From Dactylorhiza incarnata (Eukaryota; Streptophyta; Magnoliopsida; Asparagales; Orchidaceae), in contig JAWHQI010000263.1 in the NCBI GenBank assembly GCA_033032865.1, positions 1,550,001 to 1,614,000 of the forward strand: 64,000 nt of DNA, in the 5' to 3' direction. Positions 20,548-32,164 of this stretch are shown here, piece after piece. The translations under genes were made by a program, and so were the position numbers. The notes beneath the pieces are model-generated. The model was not told the origin of the DNA and searched no databases. It was given only the letters and a program-made list of their open reading frames with translations. How positions within the stretch are numbered: the stretch's first letter is position 1; each line of letters opens with the position of its first letter.

Positions 20548-23060
20548 TGTAAGAACTGAACCTGAATATGTATAATGGTGTATTATATTTTAAAATATAA
20601 GAAATAATATTCCCCTATGATGAAAAAGAGAAAAAGATTCAGTGTCGATTCGACGTCACACGTTTAATTTTTAAATTCGAGTTTATCCGACGATTTTGCG
20701 GAGATCGTATCGTATTTATTTTATATTTTTGATCAAATTATATTTGACGTCTTGGCTTTGCGGCGGATGATCGAGTTGCTGAAATTGAGCTTGAAAATTT
20801 GATGGAAGCTTGAGGGATAGCTGATTTGGTTCACTAGCTTGGCTGATTTGGAGTTTTATGGAAGTCCTTTTATAAGTGGGCTGGCCGGTTCTTAATTCCC
20901 TAATTCAAATTAAGGTTAAGCCTTAGCTTAAGGCTTAGGCGGTTGACTTTACAGCTCTTTTATTCTTTTTGCCGCTGGACCTATACCGATAACTTCCTTT
21001 TTGCCGCTAATTGGAGCTTCTCGGGTTGGGATTCTGCTGCTCTTCTCCTTACTTCTTGATTGACAGGGTTGGGAGAGTTGTTTAAGGTTGTGGCCTTCTT
21101 CTTCTTGTGCCGCCACTGTCCAGTTGTGCTGCTTGGAGCTCGTTGGTTGACTGATTTGGCTTGGCCGGCAGTTGGGGCTGAACTTTCTTCTATGTGAGCT
21201 CTCCTTCCTCTTCCCCCTCTTCTCCTTCTTAACAGATGTCTTTCTTGTTCCTGCTAGCTGCTGAAATTTGAAAGGATTGGAGTTAGGGTTTGCAAATGGG
21301 GGATTTGATTTCTATGTTGGCCAGTTAGGGTTCCTGATAGGGGAACTTTGATGAATTCCTTGATTTGGTCACTGTTTTTGGGCTGAGCCAGTGTTGGCCT
21401 GCTGTGTTATTTATGTGGGTTTTGGGTATGTAATTTCCTTCGGCTGTTGGCTGCTTTTATGTTGTCGACTGCTTTTGTCCCGTTTAAAATTCTGATTACT
21501 GTTGTTTGCTTGGCTTCTATTCCTGTTGGGTCGGCATCTGTGTTTCATTTGGATATTGTCTTGGCTGCCTTTTGGGATGCTGTTGATATTTGTTGTTGGT
21601 TGTCATTGGGCTGCTGTTGATAGCTGATGTTGGCTCTGATTGGTTGTGGTTGGCTGCCCCTTTTGTTGGCTTATGTTGACCGTTAGTGCTTGTGTTGACA
21701 GACTATTTTGTTGGCTCTTGATGACTCCTCTTGGTTGCCCCCTTCATGCCTCTTGTGGGCTGCCATTAGTGGTTTTTGTGAGTTGGTTTAAGTGGCTGAA
21801 ATCTGATCTTCGAGTAGCTGAAATCTGATTTTACGCGTTTCTTTCGAGTCACCAAGCTTGTCCTTTCCTAGGCAACTCCTAGAGGTCGTAGTTGTGGCCG
21901 TCTTAGGGAGTCGACTCGTAGCTATTTAAAGACGCAACCCTAAAGTAAATGATTTACTTGATACTGCAGAGGATGGCGGTCGGCGATAGACGCGACGAGA
22001 ATCCTTCGAAGGACAAGGGCAAAGGAAAAGCTGCGGTGAGTCCTTACTGCTTGATTTCGTACGTATTTGACTATTTTAGCTTATGAACATGTAGATCAAT
22101 TGCTTTGATTTATAGAAATTCAAAGATTTGGAATCACTAAAATTATGAAATCGCTAACAGGCTAAATATGGATTAGCAAGCGATAGAATCTCCGAGGGAA
22201 AATTAATATGATTATTTCCTATATTTATGAATTGAATATGAAATGAACTGAATAAGAAATAGAGAGTGTGTCGACGCATCGAAACACTAGGGGTCAGCCT
22301 GTAGGGGGGTAAGCTTCAGACTCCTACACCCAGTTGGAGGGGTAGATCTCCTACGAAAATTGATACTGAAATGTCCAATCTAGGAGGCGTGACAGCTTGT
22401 TGCGTTGTTGAGCGCCCTAGAACGGACATTGATTTGATGGGCCCAGATGTTTGATTTGAGAATGACCCTCAGTATTTCGAAAGAACGAAAAGAAAGATAA
22501 TTGAACATGAAAATGAACTATAATGAGATATAAGAAACAAAATAACATAAATGGTTAATTTCTATGTACCAATTTACTGTACCTGTCTACTTTCTTTCAT
22601 GTTCTACTGTACATGTTCATACAGTTTTACAGATATATATAACTGCCTATTATAGCTGACTCTTTGTGTTTGTCTGTTGGGCGGTCGAAGAGGTAAGGAA
22701 CTCACTTAGTTTTTAAACTAACTGTTTGTTTATTTTAATTATAGGATCTGACCGTCAGCGTGCTAGGCCCCGCTAGGAGGATACCTGCGGAGGCAGAAAG
22801 AAAATAAAGGGAAGACATAGTTTGGATTCGGGTTAGAGTGTATTTCTGTTTATTGTAGATTTCAGTTCAGTGTGTACTTCTGTATTTTGGTTTTCCATGT
22901 AAGCATGGACATGATGTATATTATTAAAATGAATAAAAGTGCTTTTATGTCTTTTACTGATACCACACCCGTGATCCGCTTAACTGCATTATTTAATTGT
23001 GTAAAACCTGCTCGCAAGAAAGAAAAAGATTTAAATTGTGGCGGACTTCGGACCGTTACA
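20548..23060 (+). mobile_element. Solo LTR, 2.5 kb, TSD TTGAG
   Basis: Starts TGTAAGAAC and ends GACCGTTACA, flanked by perfect 5-bp duplications TTGAG at 20543-20547 and 23061-23065. There is no internal coding region, so it is a solo LTR left by LTR-LTR recombination. A second copy of the same family begins at 62262 (shared TGTAAGAAC, TATGATGAAAAAGA, CACACGTTTAATTTTTAA). Its long size and TGTAA/TTACA ends fit plant gypsy elements. Confidence 0.88.
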
Positions 23061-23073
23061 TTGAGGGGCAAGG

Positions 23074-25327
23074 GGATGGGGATCACGACACACATCGACT
23101 TACACGAAGATTGGAACCGTCCATTTTAAGCGGATCGACGATCCGAGAATTTTAGTTATTTTTTTGTATTTTTGTGATTTTTATTTTCATGTATTTTAAA
23201 GGACCGCCATGATCGGAGAATCAAGCGTCCATGATGGTCCCGTAGTCTATAAATAGGGGTAGAGGACTCATATTTGGGGCATTGAAGATTGGAGTATAGA
23301 AGCCTAATCTTTGGTCATTTCGGTGCCGAAGCCGAGCCAGGGCGTGAAGACTTGGTCCCCCTCCCTCTCCCCCTCCTCCCAACTTCCTTGGCCGGCTACA
23401 ACAGCCCGCGCTTCCTCCCCCCAGTTACCCACCAACAGCAGCCCACAACTCCCCTTCCCCTCCTTGCCATGAGTCCCCAATCGCCCTCCTTATCCCACAG
23501 CCGACCTCCCCTCACAGCCCATTCCAGTCCCCTCCAAAAACAGCTGGCAACCAATTTCTCCTCCCCATCCCACTGATGAACCCCCTCCCCACTAAATCTC
23601 CCAAAACAGCCTCAAAATCCTCACTCATCCACCTCCGGCGATCGCCGGAAAATCACCTTCGGTGATCCCTCTCCAATCCCTTTAACAACTCCATTTTCAG
23701 TTTCCAGCAATCGCCGAAAAATACCTCCGGCCACCACCACCACCATCTCCGGCGACCCTCGTCGGAAACCACCTTCGGCGGCCACCACAACCCCACTTTC
23801 CCACCTCCCTAAACTTTAGGATCTATTCCTAAAATAAAGCCTAAAATTCCGCCCCACTCACTCCATAACAGACAGCCCCTCTATCCCCACCCATTCAACC
23901 CCTTCACGTGGAGCCACACACTCACATCCCCCCCCCCCCCCCCCTCAAACCGAGCCCTCTACTTTGCCGCTGAAATCAAACCAGGGAGAAGCTGCTCTTC
24001 CCTGGAACTTCATTTCAGTGGCTTGATATCCCATTCCCAGCCCTCCCCGATCTCATGAGGGAGCCCACTCCAGGGCAAGTTTCCCCAGATGCCCCTAGTC
24101 CATTTCCTGCCCCGAACCTAAGTTATTAAAGGCGCAAGGCGCACCGAGGCGCAAAGGGGCCGTGGAGCCTAGACGCAAGGCGCAGACGCGCGCCTGAGGC
24201 ACGTGAGGCGCAAAAATGGGGAAAAATAAAATTAGTGAATTGGACGCCCAATACATGGAAAATCAGCGAATGGGGCCCCCAATTCGCTGAATTTCAGCGA
24301 ATTGGGCCCCCAATTCGCTGAATTTCAGCGAATTGGGCACTCAGCGAATTGGGCGCCCAATTCGCTGAATTTCAGAATTGCTGAATTTTAGCAATTTGGG
24401 CGTCCAATTCGCTGAATTTCATCGAATTGGGCGCCCAATTCGCTGAATTTCTGCGAATTGGGCGCCTAATTCGCTGAATTTCTGCGAATTGGGCGCCCAA
24501 TTCGCTGAAATTCAGCATTTGGGCGCCTAGGTGCGCCTTGGGCGTGCCTCGGGTGCGCCTTGGGTGCGCCTCGGGTGTGCCTTAGCGCGCCTAGGCGCGC
24601 GCCTTGACAAGGCTGCCCCGAACACTCCAGAACAGCAAATTATCTCCCTATTCCTGCATCTGGAATTAATTCATGCACCAGGAATTAATCCTAGCACCCA
24701 GAATTCCAATCCCAAGCACCCAGAATTCCAATTCCTGCACCCAAAATTCCCATTCCTACACCAGAATTCCAATTCCTACAACTGCCAGGCTCCCAGTACA
24801 GGCCAGAACCTCATGCTCCCTACTCCATGCGGCCCGCCCCGTCCAGCATCACCATTGCATTCTCCACACAGCCGGCAACCCCCCGACAGCCCAGTGGCCT
24901 GCTGTCCAGCAGTTCAAAGCTTCATCAGGAATCTGATTATCAGTACCTCTACTTGCCCCTCTCCGGGAGATCCTCTCCAAGCCTTCTACTACTATTAGTT
25001 GTGTAAGTTCTAAGTTTGTTTGTTATTTCTTTTCAGTTGAATATTGTGTTAAATTCCTACTTAAAGGGATAATATTATGTGAATTTTGAATCCAATTGTT
25101 TGAGACGTTGTATGTTCTCGTTGCCTAGATATTTGATTTTTGATCACTCTTGCATTTGTACCACCTCACGTGTTTTCTTATTTGAAAATTTTAATTCATT
25201 GTGGCAATTCAAATTAATATTGTTTTATAAATATAAATTATTGCAAGTAAATCGCCGTATTCATATGTGTGCTTGCATGTAGGAGTTCACTCATTATTTC
25301 CTCATCGTTTAGGACCGTCCTGCGTCA
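23074..25327 (+). repeat. 5' LTR of element X
   Basis: Begins GGATGGGGATCACGACACAC (the partner LTR has TGATGGG) and ends CCTGCGTCA, three bases before the primer site. A TATA box TATAAATAG lies at 23248-23256. A 17-C run (23928-23944) precedes CTCAAACCGAGCCC, which is also seen at 32170 in the partner LTR. The partner lacks about 800 bp corresponding to 23135-23915. Confidence 0.85.
24118..24612. mobile_element. Fold-back MITE, 495 bp, in the 5' LTR of X
   Basis: Flanked by 11-bp direct repeats CTGCCCCGAAC (24107-24117, 24613-24623). The sister LTR near 32340 has a single uninterrupted GCCCCGAACACTC, which is the empty site. The ends are GGCGC-rich and inverted (AAGGCGCAAGGCGCACC against GGCGCGCGCCTTGACAAGG). 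The core (24240-24510) is an array of about 31 bp units carrying the perfect 18-base palindrome GAATTGGGCGCCCAATTC. There is no coding capacity. It is probably a non-autonomous MULE- or hAT-type DNA element. Confidence 0.8.
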
Positions 25328-25330
25328 AAT

Positions 25331-25342
25331 TGGTATCAAAGC
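25331..25342 (+). other. Primer binding site of element X (tRNA-iMet)
   Basis: TGGTATCAAAGC, three bases after the 5' LTR end. It differs from the plant initiator-Met site TGGTATCAGAGC at one base. Confidence 0.85.
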
Positions 25343-25593
25343 TAGGTTTGAGCTTAGTTTAAAATACGCGGGACTAGAACCTATATGTTTCACCCATGTC
25401 ATATCATAGTATCAATTGCTACTCCAATCCTCTATTTTATGAACCCAAGTCCACCTATTTCTTTAATCCTCTATTTGATTAACATGAGTCCACCAATTTT
25501 CAAACTCATAGAGTTCCTTCAGGAAGATCGACATATTATTGCGATGATTATCCTCCTCCTCAATCCACCCCTCATTGAGATCGTATTGCCCAT

Positions 25594-26358
25594 TTGACAC
25601 GACTCGGCTGGCATAGGAGAAGTTACTACACTGAACATTATTTTGAGGGTAGTCTTGAGGACAAGTTTTGTAGAGTCGCCCCAAAATTAGATGGTTTGTC
25701 GAGTCCCGAAGCCTTTAGCTATTGGCCCGTGGGCATAGGTCATTATCTAGATCATTTTAAGGTAATCGGTGAGCGTAGCGTCAAGTTTGTGAAGCTTAGG
25801 TTGCTAGGTCAGGCGAGAAGATATTGGGATAACATTGAGTGGAGTATTGAGCGAGATCGTCTTCACCCCATCACTAGTTGGGTGGAGATGAAGGGTAGGT
25901 TATGTCTTAGGTATTTACCAGCGTCGTATAGAGATCAACTCCTTGAGCAAGAATTTTCACTCCAGCAAGGATCCATGTCTGTTGCTGAGTATAAAGCTTA
26001 CTTTGATGAGTCAGCAGTGAGGAGCGACATTCATGAGAAGTCAGTCGCAGCCGCTTCTAGATTCCGTTCTGGATTTCGGTGTGCGATACAGGTCACAATG
26101 TATGGTCTTCGGTTAGATTATGTCGAGCAGACATTTCAGCTCGCCCACCACTACGAGCAGTCCTTGAATACCGCTAGAGTTAGTCGAGTATACTCACATC
26201 ATGACTGGCCCGTCACTAGGAGTTCCCCCCAGTCCGAGTCCACCACCATGTCTGCCTGTGTCTCCATGGACACAAAAGACGAGACACCTGATATGGATTT
26301 CTCTAGTGACAATCAGTGTCCGTTGAGTGGTCCGCCACTTGAGCCTGACTATATATGA
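25594..26358 (+). pseudogene. Gag remnant of element X
   Basis: Open for about 254 codons and clearly a retrotransposon gag capsid domain: KLRLLGQARRYWDNIEW, then VEMKGRLCLRYLPASYRDQL, and GSMSVAEYKAYFDE. No ATG precedes the domain and the normal zinc knuckle is missing, so it is not a complete gag. Downstream (26360-27145) are broken frames with a repeated peptide, DEFYYTPSGEP near 26615 and DEFFYTPPTEP near 26935, showing an internal duplication. Confidence 0.8.
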
Positions 26359-27149
26359 CCCAGACTAAGAGTGAGTACGAGCGGCTTGGTGATCCTATAG
26401 TTACATGTCCTTACCCTACCAGTTGTGTTGACTTAGATACAACTTTGACCATCGGCTCACCCTTAAGCACTTGTTCATCAGAGCCTCACAACGAAGTAGT
26501 GATGAGTCATGTCTGTAGTAAAAAATCGAGAGTCTAGCATTGACTTTGTAGTGGCTATCTCACCTGCTTTTGATGACACTCCCGCTATACGGGGAACCAA
26601 TTTCAGCACCCATTGCATCTGCGATGAATTTTATTATACCCCTTCGGGTGAGCCACCTAATGAGTTTTCACTTTATGGAGGTATTCTACACATCATGGAG
26701 TGGCATCCCAGTGCCAAAGTCTCACACGCTCTTTAGGTCATTTATCTTACACTCGATGAATATTTCAACACTCCATCTAGAGAGCCTCCAGATAAACAAT
26801 CACTAATTATGGACGTGTCAACTATCTATGAATTAGTTGAGAGTGAGAGTGCTCTTGATGGCCCAAGGATCGATTCAATCATCATTAGTGATGACACATC
26901 GGGTGATTATTTATGTGATAATCGCATTCGCGATGAATTTTTTTACACCCCACCCACTGAACCTCATGAACATGTGCCCCTCTGGAATGAAACCTGGAGG
27001 GCTGTAGAGCCTCTACATAGGAGATCTGTTATGTCTGTCGACCATCATTCATTGTCACTGTGTAGCATGCATGAGTCTATCCGACATAGGAGTACTTGCA
27101 ATAAAATTATTTATAAATCTTATGTTGATAGCCACAAATAATTACAAAG

Positions 27150-27900
27150 CTTCAAAGAAGGAGAAAATGTGCTGATCTGTATATGTGCTGAGAGGTTCCC
27201 CAAAGGAACTGTTCGAAAATTAAAGGCCAAGCGAATGGATCCTTAACTAGAAAGCACCGGTACGAGTACCGGGTACGATACGTATCCGATACAGCGATAC
27301 GTATCTGATACTGCGGTATGCCAATATTTTAAAAACAAGGATACGGGTACGGAGGGATACGTTCTATTAAATTATATACATATATAGCAATTCTGTATAT
27401 TACAAGATTTCTGTATATTACAAAAATCTGTATATTACAAGATCTCTGAAATCTGTAATATACAGAAATCTGTAATATACAGAAATCTGCATATACAGAA
27501 ATCTGCATATACAGAAATCTGTATATACAGAAATCTGTAATATACAGAAATCTGTATATACAGAAATTTGTATACAGAAAGAAGAAGAAGAAGAAGAAGA
27601 AGAAATCAGCGGCGTATACCAGCGAGCGGAAATCAGCAGCATCAACGACGTCTTACCAGCGAGCGGAAATCAGCGGCGCCATACCAGCGAGCGGAAATCA
27701 GCGACGTCTTACCATGAATCAGCGCGTATTCACGCGTGCGGTACGCGTACCCGTACTGAAAACGCATCTGGTATGGGTACGGGCCTCTTTTTGGCGTATT
27801 CGTGCTTCGTAGGTCCTTACAAGGTTATCAAAATATTTGGAGCAAATGCTTATGGAGTAGATATTCCACAGAGTATGTGAATTTCACCCATATTCAATAC
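27150..27900 (+). pseudogene. Pol C-terminal remnant of element X, split by a MITE
   Basis: SFKEGENVLICICAERFPKG and KLKAKRMDP end at about 27243. PYKVIKIFGANAYGVDIPQ resumes at about 27815. Together they give the typical last segment of plant gypsy integrase. The hAT-like element at 27247-27812 sits exactly between them. Confidence 0.75.
27247..27812. mobile_element. hAT-like MITE with TACGGGTACG and CTGTATATACAG repeats, 566 bp
   Basis: Ends CTAGAAAGCAC and GTGCTTCGTAG are inverted (9 of 11 match). Imperfect 8-bp duplications ATCCTTAA and GTCCTTAC flank it, and removing it restores the pol reading frame. Sub-terminal parts are rich in GATACG/CGTACC words. The centre (27385-27575) is an array of AATCTGTATATACAG-like units, then a GAA microsatellite (27581-27604), then three CCAGCGAGCGGAAATCAGC units. 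There is no coding capacity. Confidence 0.75.
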
Positions 27901-27907
27901 AGAAGAT

Positions 27908-28459
27908 TTGACTTCATCCTTTGAGTTAAATGACTACATGTACCCTTCGTTTCCCGCAACTTCAGCTCCTCAGCCCCAGCCTTCGCCTACTACTTCACTA
28001 CAGCCCCAGTCGTTGCTTCTACCTCACTACATCCCCATCTTTCACATGTTACCTCTGTGCAAACCAAGGCTTTGCCTTCTACACTACAACTCCAGTCTTC
28101 GACACCGACTGACCCTTCGGCTTTCTCCAAAGCAGTACTACATTCCCCGACACAGGTATCAACTTGTTTTCTTCTACAGCAGTACCATACAGTGTTCGAC
28201 GTCGACGACAACAACAGTACTTTCTTCAGCATTGATTTTCACTACTCCAACATCTTCGACAACGTCTCCTTTCGCAGCAGCACCATCTACAATGTCGTCA
28301 TCAGTTTCAGCAATACCATCCTCGGCTCCATCATCAACATCAGTGACAACGACCTCCAAGTTCAGGACACTATCAAAGCTACAGGGATTCACTTCGCCTT
28401 CAGACGAGAGCACGCTCATGTTCACTCGCGAAGATGAATGCTTTCAAGATATGGGGAAT
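27908..28459 (+). other. Ser/Thr/Pro-rich low-complexity region before the 3' LTR of X
   Basis: An open frame of about 184 codons with runs of S, T, P and Q but no conserved domain (27908-28462). It follows the pol end and precedes the LTR, so it may be a drifted 3' extension of pol or untranslated region. A purine-rich GATATGGGGAAT just before 28460 serves as polypurine tract. Confidence 0.5.
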
Positions 28460-28544
28460 TGATGGGAATCGCGACACACATCGACTTACGCGATGATCGG
28501 AACCGTCCATTTTATGCGGAAGTTTATTTACACACTCACATACC

Positions 28545-29768
28545 TGATGCAATCTGTATCGCAACATCGCACTTTATGTTATTCGCACGTATCTTTATTT
28601 TAGCGTATGTTTATTTAGCGCACGTTATTTTGTATCTCGCATGTACTTGTTTGTTATATTTCATGCGCATCGCCCGCGCTCGTTGTGACAATTTATTGGA
28701 GTGATCGTCCAATAAGTCCCTGAATAAAAAAATCCGTCAAATTAGATATAATGAAAATTAAGGCAAGCACTCAAAATGATCAATTAAAATTAAGCAAATT
28801 TTAATTATGCAACAATAGATTCAAAATCAAAATCTAATTTCGGAATTAAACTAAGATGGAATTAAGACTTTTGGAAATCATATATTTGATTCCTTCATTT
28901 AAAAAGAAAATTGATTTCCCAGCTTCTATCAGCAAAATACCTAAAAAGATAATCTTTACTAAAACCTAACTTCTCCCTCTCCAAAAGGACAAGATGGACA
29001 AGATTCCAACATGGGAAGGTCCAATCCAACGCTAGGCTCCTCCCTCGCACTAGCTCAGCTCCGACAGACTCCTAGCCGTCGGTCGACGCCACCCAGGATG
29101 TCGACGACCTCGTATGTGTAACGCCCCTGTCTACTGTGGGTACGCTACAGGTCTGCAGACCAGTGACCCCAACCCATCTCCACGGATCTGATCGGCCGCA
29201 ACCGCTAATTCCAGTGGAGGGTTGTTGAAGCCGGGATTTGAACCCCAGACCTCTTGGACAAGGGAGATCTAAACTGGTCCTCATCACCAACTGAGCTGCA
29301 GACATGTAGCGCGCCCACAGTAGACCGGGGCGTTACAGTATGCACACCTTCCCCACTATTTTCGCCTCTTCTCCGACGGGGATGAGCGCCCTTGCGACGG
29401 TTCGAGCCGGCGATTTCCTTCCAGTCACCGATCTTGGTTACCACCTCCTTCAAACGGACGTCAGAGCCCCAGCCTCCAGTCCTGACCAACTCCGGCCAGG
29501 GCCGAGCATCAACCTCACAGTCCCGAAGCCTACCTTCCCCGACACTCTTCCTTCAGTATCCAGAACCGCCTCAACTGTCGTGGGTTCATCTCTACAATCT
29601 CTCTACAGTGGAATGAAGGGGCCAAAGCGTTGTTGTGCTTACACCTATGGTATACTTCTCCCTCTTTCTTGCTCATATTTTGTTTGGCCTAATTAAATGA
29701 TTAAAATTTAATAATCACCTAATTCAAAGCTTGCTTACCTAAATCCTTATTAATATTTTTTTTGTCAT
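28545..29768 (+). repeat. 5' LTR of nested element (truncated, carries a 221-bp insertion)
   Basis: Matches 30928-31930 over its length apart from the insertion at 29117-29337. Similarity ends after TTATTAATATTTTT near 29762. Confidence 0.75.
29117..29337 (-). mobile_element. 221-bp TG...CA element with long terminal inverted repeats and Pol III-like boxes
   Basis: Flanked by GTATG at 29112-29116 and 29338-29342; the sister LTR at about 31520 has the empty site (CTCGTCTGCACACC). The ends are a 42-bp inverted pair with 4 mismatches (29117-29158 and 29296-29337), starting TGTAACGCCCC and ending GGGGCGTTACA. On the minus strand there is an A box-like CAGCTCAGTTGG (29298-29287) and a perfect B box GGTTCAAATCC (29244-29234). 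The 5-bp duplication and TG...CA ends are LTR-like, while the boxes are tRNA/SINE-like. No protein is encoded. It could be an ultra-short LTR derivative (SMART/TRIM type), a SINE hybrid, or a MITE. Confidence 0.8.
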
Positions 29769-30927
29769 AGATTCTTCTAGCCCTACCACCCCCATTAGCA
29801 CCTTGACCTCACCTATCTCCACATTTCTCCCTGAGCCCCAACTCCAGGGAGGAGAACCTTCCTCATCATCCTATCATTTCGACTGAAATTGTGACTCCAC
29901 TTGCCCCCACTATATCAGAACCTTTAGCCGTTGAGTTTACTCCTGAGCCCCTACTCCAGGAAAAAGAACTTGATAGCGATGAGTCACTCATCCTAGATAA
30001 TATCGATTCGATCTCCACATTTCCTGACTCTCCTAGTCCACTACATCTGCACACCCTTGAACCCGTAAACATTATGTTTGATGTTCACTCATCGTTGACG
30101 CTAGAGCCATCACCTTTTATTGAATTTATATTTGGTGACCGCACTCCTATTAGCCCCTTGAGCATATATGTCTAAACGCACACCAGAAACTTATCATCAA
30201 ATTAAATATCTTTTTAAAAAAATTTGTATTGGGAGGACAATAATGATCCCTAGGATTTTCACTCCTTGTAGGGACACAAGCTTTAAAGGATTTCTCTGAA
30301 AAATTTTAAAAGATAAATTTGGGGTCAAAATTAAATCTTGCGGCACTCGCCTGACTATATCAAATGATACCGTTGAGATATTTAATCTAGGTCTAGTAAA
30401 CACATGTAGGTGCCTACCAAAAGATCGTATGATGCAACATGATTTAATACTTCCACCCATCGAACTTGATTGCCTCATGCCTTGCTTATTTGCTACCATT
30501 GCCTTATCATTTTGTCACCCGTCTCTCTGATGCTCTGAAATTTTTTGACCAATTAAATAATATGCATGAAATTATGCCTAACACTTTACGAGCATTTTCG
30601 GCAAATGATAACTCCATGGAGAATTTTATCCTCGTGAGTTATCATTTCTCGTAAAAGAGTGGTCTTCTGCATCTTTCAAGGAAAGGAGGTTGCTTACAGG
30701 TCATGAGATGCAACAAAAGTTACGTCTTTTGTCCCACTATCTACCACAGCTCAGAGATCCATACGCTCTGCTTAATCTTAAGATATCTCTTGGAAGAATT
30801 TGTTCAGGTCTTAGTTATCTAGCAGCATGACAATTGTGGAGCATCATTCGGATTAACGGAAAGGCTTCCTTGTCGTACGCTGCATTACACTCTCGACGGG
30901 GTCGAGGTCTTTCAAACCCAGGAGAAT
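29769..30927 (+). other. Internal region of nested element, no recognised domain
   Basis: Contains short open frames, the clearest at 29891-30175 (94 codons, acidic and Ser/Pro/Leu-rich, e.g. EKELDSDESLILDNIDSIS) and around 30480-30655. No gag, protease, RT or integrase motif is visible, so the element is non-autonomous or heavily deleted. Confidence 0.45.
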
Positions 30928-32164
30928 TGATGCAATCTGCATCGCAACATCGCATTATTTCTTTATGTTATTCGCACATATTATTATTTTAGTGCATGTT
31001 TATTTAGCGCACGTTATTTTGTATCTCGCATGTACTTTGTTTTATTTCGCACACATCGCCCGAGCTCGTTGTGACAGCTTATTGGGGTGATCGTCCAATA
31101 AGTTCCTGAATAAAAAGATCCGTCAAATTAGATATAATGATAATTAAGGCAAACACTCAAAATGATCAATTAAAATTAAGCATATTTTATTTAGGCAACA
31201 TTAGATTCAAAATCAAAATCTAATTTCGGAATTAAACTAAAATGGAAATAAGACTTTTGGAAATCATATATTTGATTTCTTAATTTAAAAAATAAAATTC
31301 ATTCCCTAGCTTGTATCAGCAAAATACCTATACAGAAAATCTCTATTAAAGGCCGACTTCTCCCTCTCCAAAAGGACAAGCTGGACAAGATTCCGAACAT
31401 AGAAACTTGTTTCTCTGTTTCAGGAAGGTCCGGTCCAACGCCAGGCTCCTCCCTCCCCCTAGCTCAATTCTGACGGGCTCCTAGTCGCTGGCCGACGCCA
31501 CCCAGGATGTCGGCGACCTCGTCTGCACACCTTCCCAATTATTTCCGCCTCTTCTCCAACGGGGACGAGCGCCCTTGCGACGGTTCGAGACGACGATCTC
31601 CTTCCAGTCGCCGATCTTGGTTACCACCTCCTTCAAATGGACGCCAGAGCCCCAGTCTCCAGTCCCGACCAACTCCGGCCAGGACCGAACCTCAACCTCA
31701 CAATCCCAAAGCCTACCTTCCACTACACTCTTCCTCCGGTACCCAGAACTGCCTCAACTATCGTGGATTCGTCTCTACAGTGGAACGAAGGGGTGAAAGC
31801 GTTGTTGTGCTTACACCTACGGTATACCTCTCCCTCTTTCTTGCTCCTATTTTGTTTGGCCTAATTAAATGCTTAAAATTTAATGATCACCTAATTCAAA
31901 GCTTACTTTCCTTAATCCTCATTAATATTTTTGTCGTTAATTTGAAAACCCGTTGTTTCCTTTTCTTTGTATTACATTCGCTTGGGAATAAATTAACTCA
32001 TGGTGATAAATACGATCAATTGCTAGACTCTTGCAAGAGTCTTAAGACCCCCGGTCAAACATCGAAGGTTGTTATTAGAGGTGGCCTCGCTCGCGCCGCA
32101 TAGTTTGAAAAAGATCCCATATTTATTAAATAAAATTAAAATCTCTTTGATCAGGATTACATTA
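30928..32164 (+). repeat. 3' LTR of nested element
   Basis: 1237 bp starting TGATGCAATCTGC and followed by the duplicated ATACC. It is the uninterrupted counterpart of 28545-29768 and holds the empty site for the 221-bp element. Confidence 0.75.

Larger units (their letters stand above)
28545..32164 (+). mobile_element. Nested non-autonomous LTR element, 3.6 kb, TSD ATACC
   Basis: ATACC is duplicated at 28540-28544 and 32165-32169; the uninterrupted site in the sister LTR reads CACACTCACATCCCC near 23920. Two LTR copies start TGATGCAATCTG at 28545 and 30928. The second ends GGATTACATTA at 32164, an imperfect inverse of the start. The first copy loses similarity at about 29768, so its last 270 bp and the primer site are deleted. 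There is no recognisable RT or integrase. Confidence 0.75.

Noticed and set aside
23289..23576. 95-aa plus-strand ORF
   Set aside because: Pro/Ser-rich frame in the C-rich part of the X LTR, absent from the partner LTR; no domain.
27385..27575. Regular AATCTGTATATACAG units considered as CRISPR or satellite
   Set aside because: Units are contiguous with no unique spacers and sit inside transposon ends, so it is an internal minisatellite.
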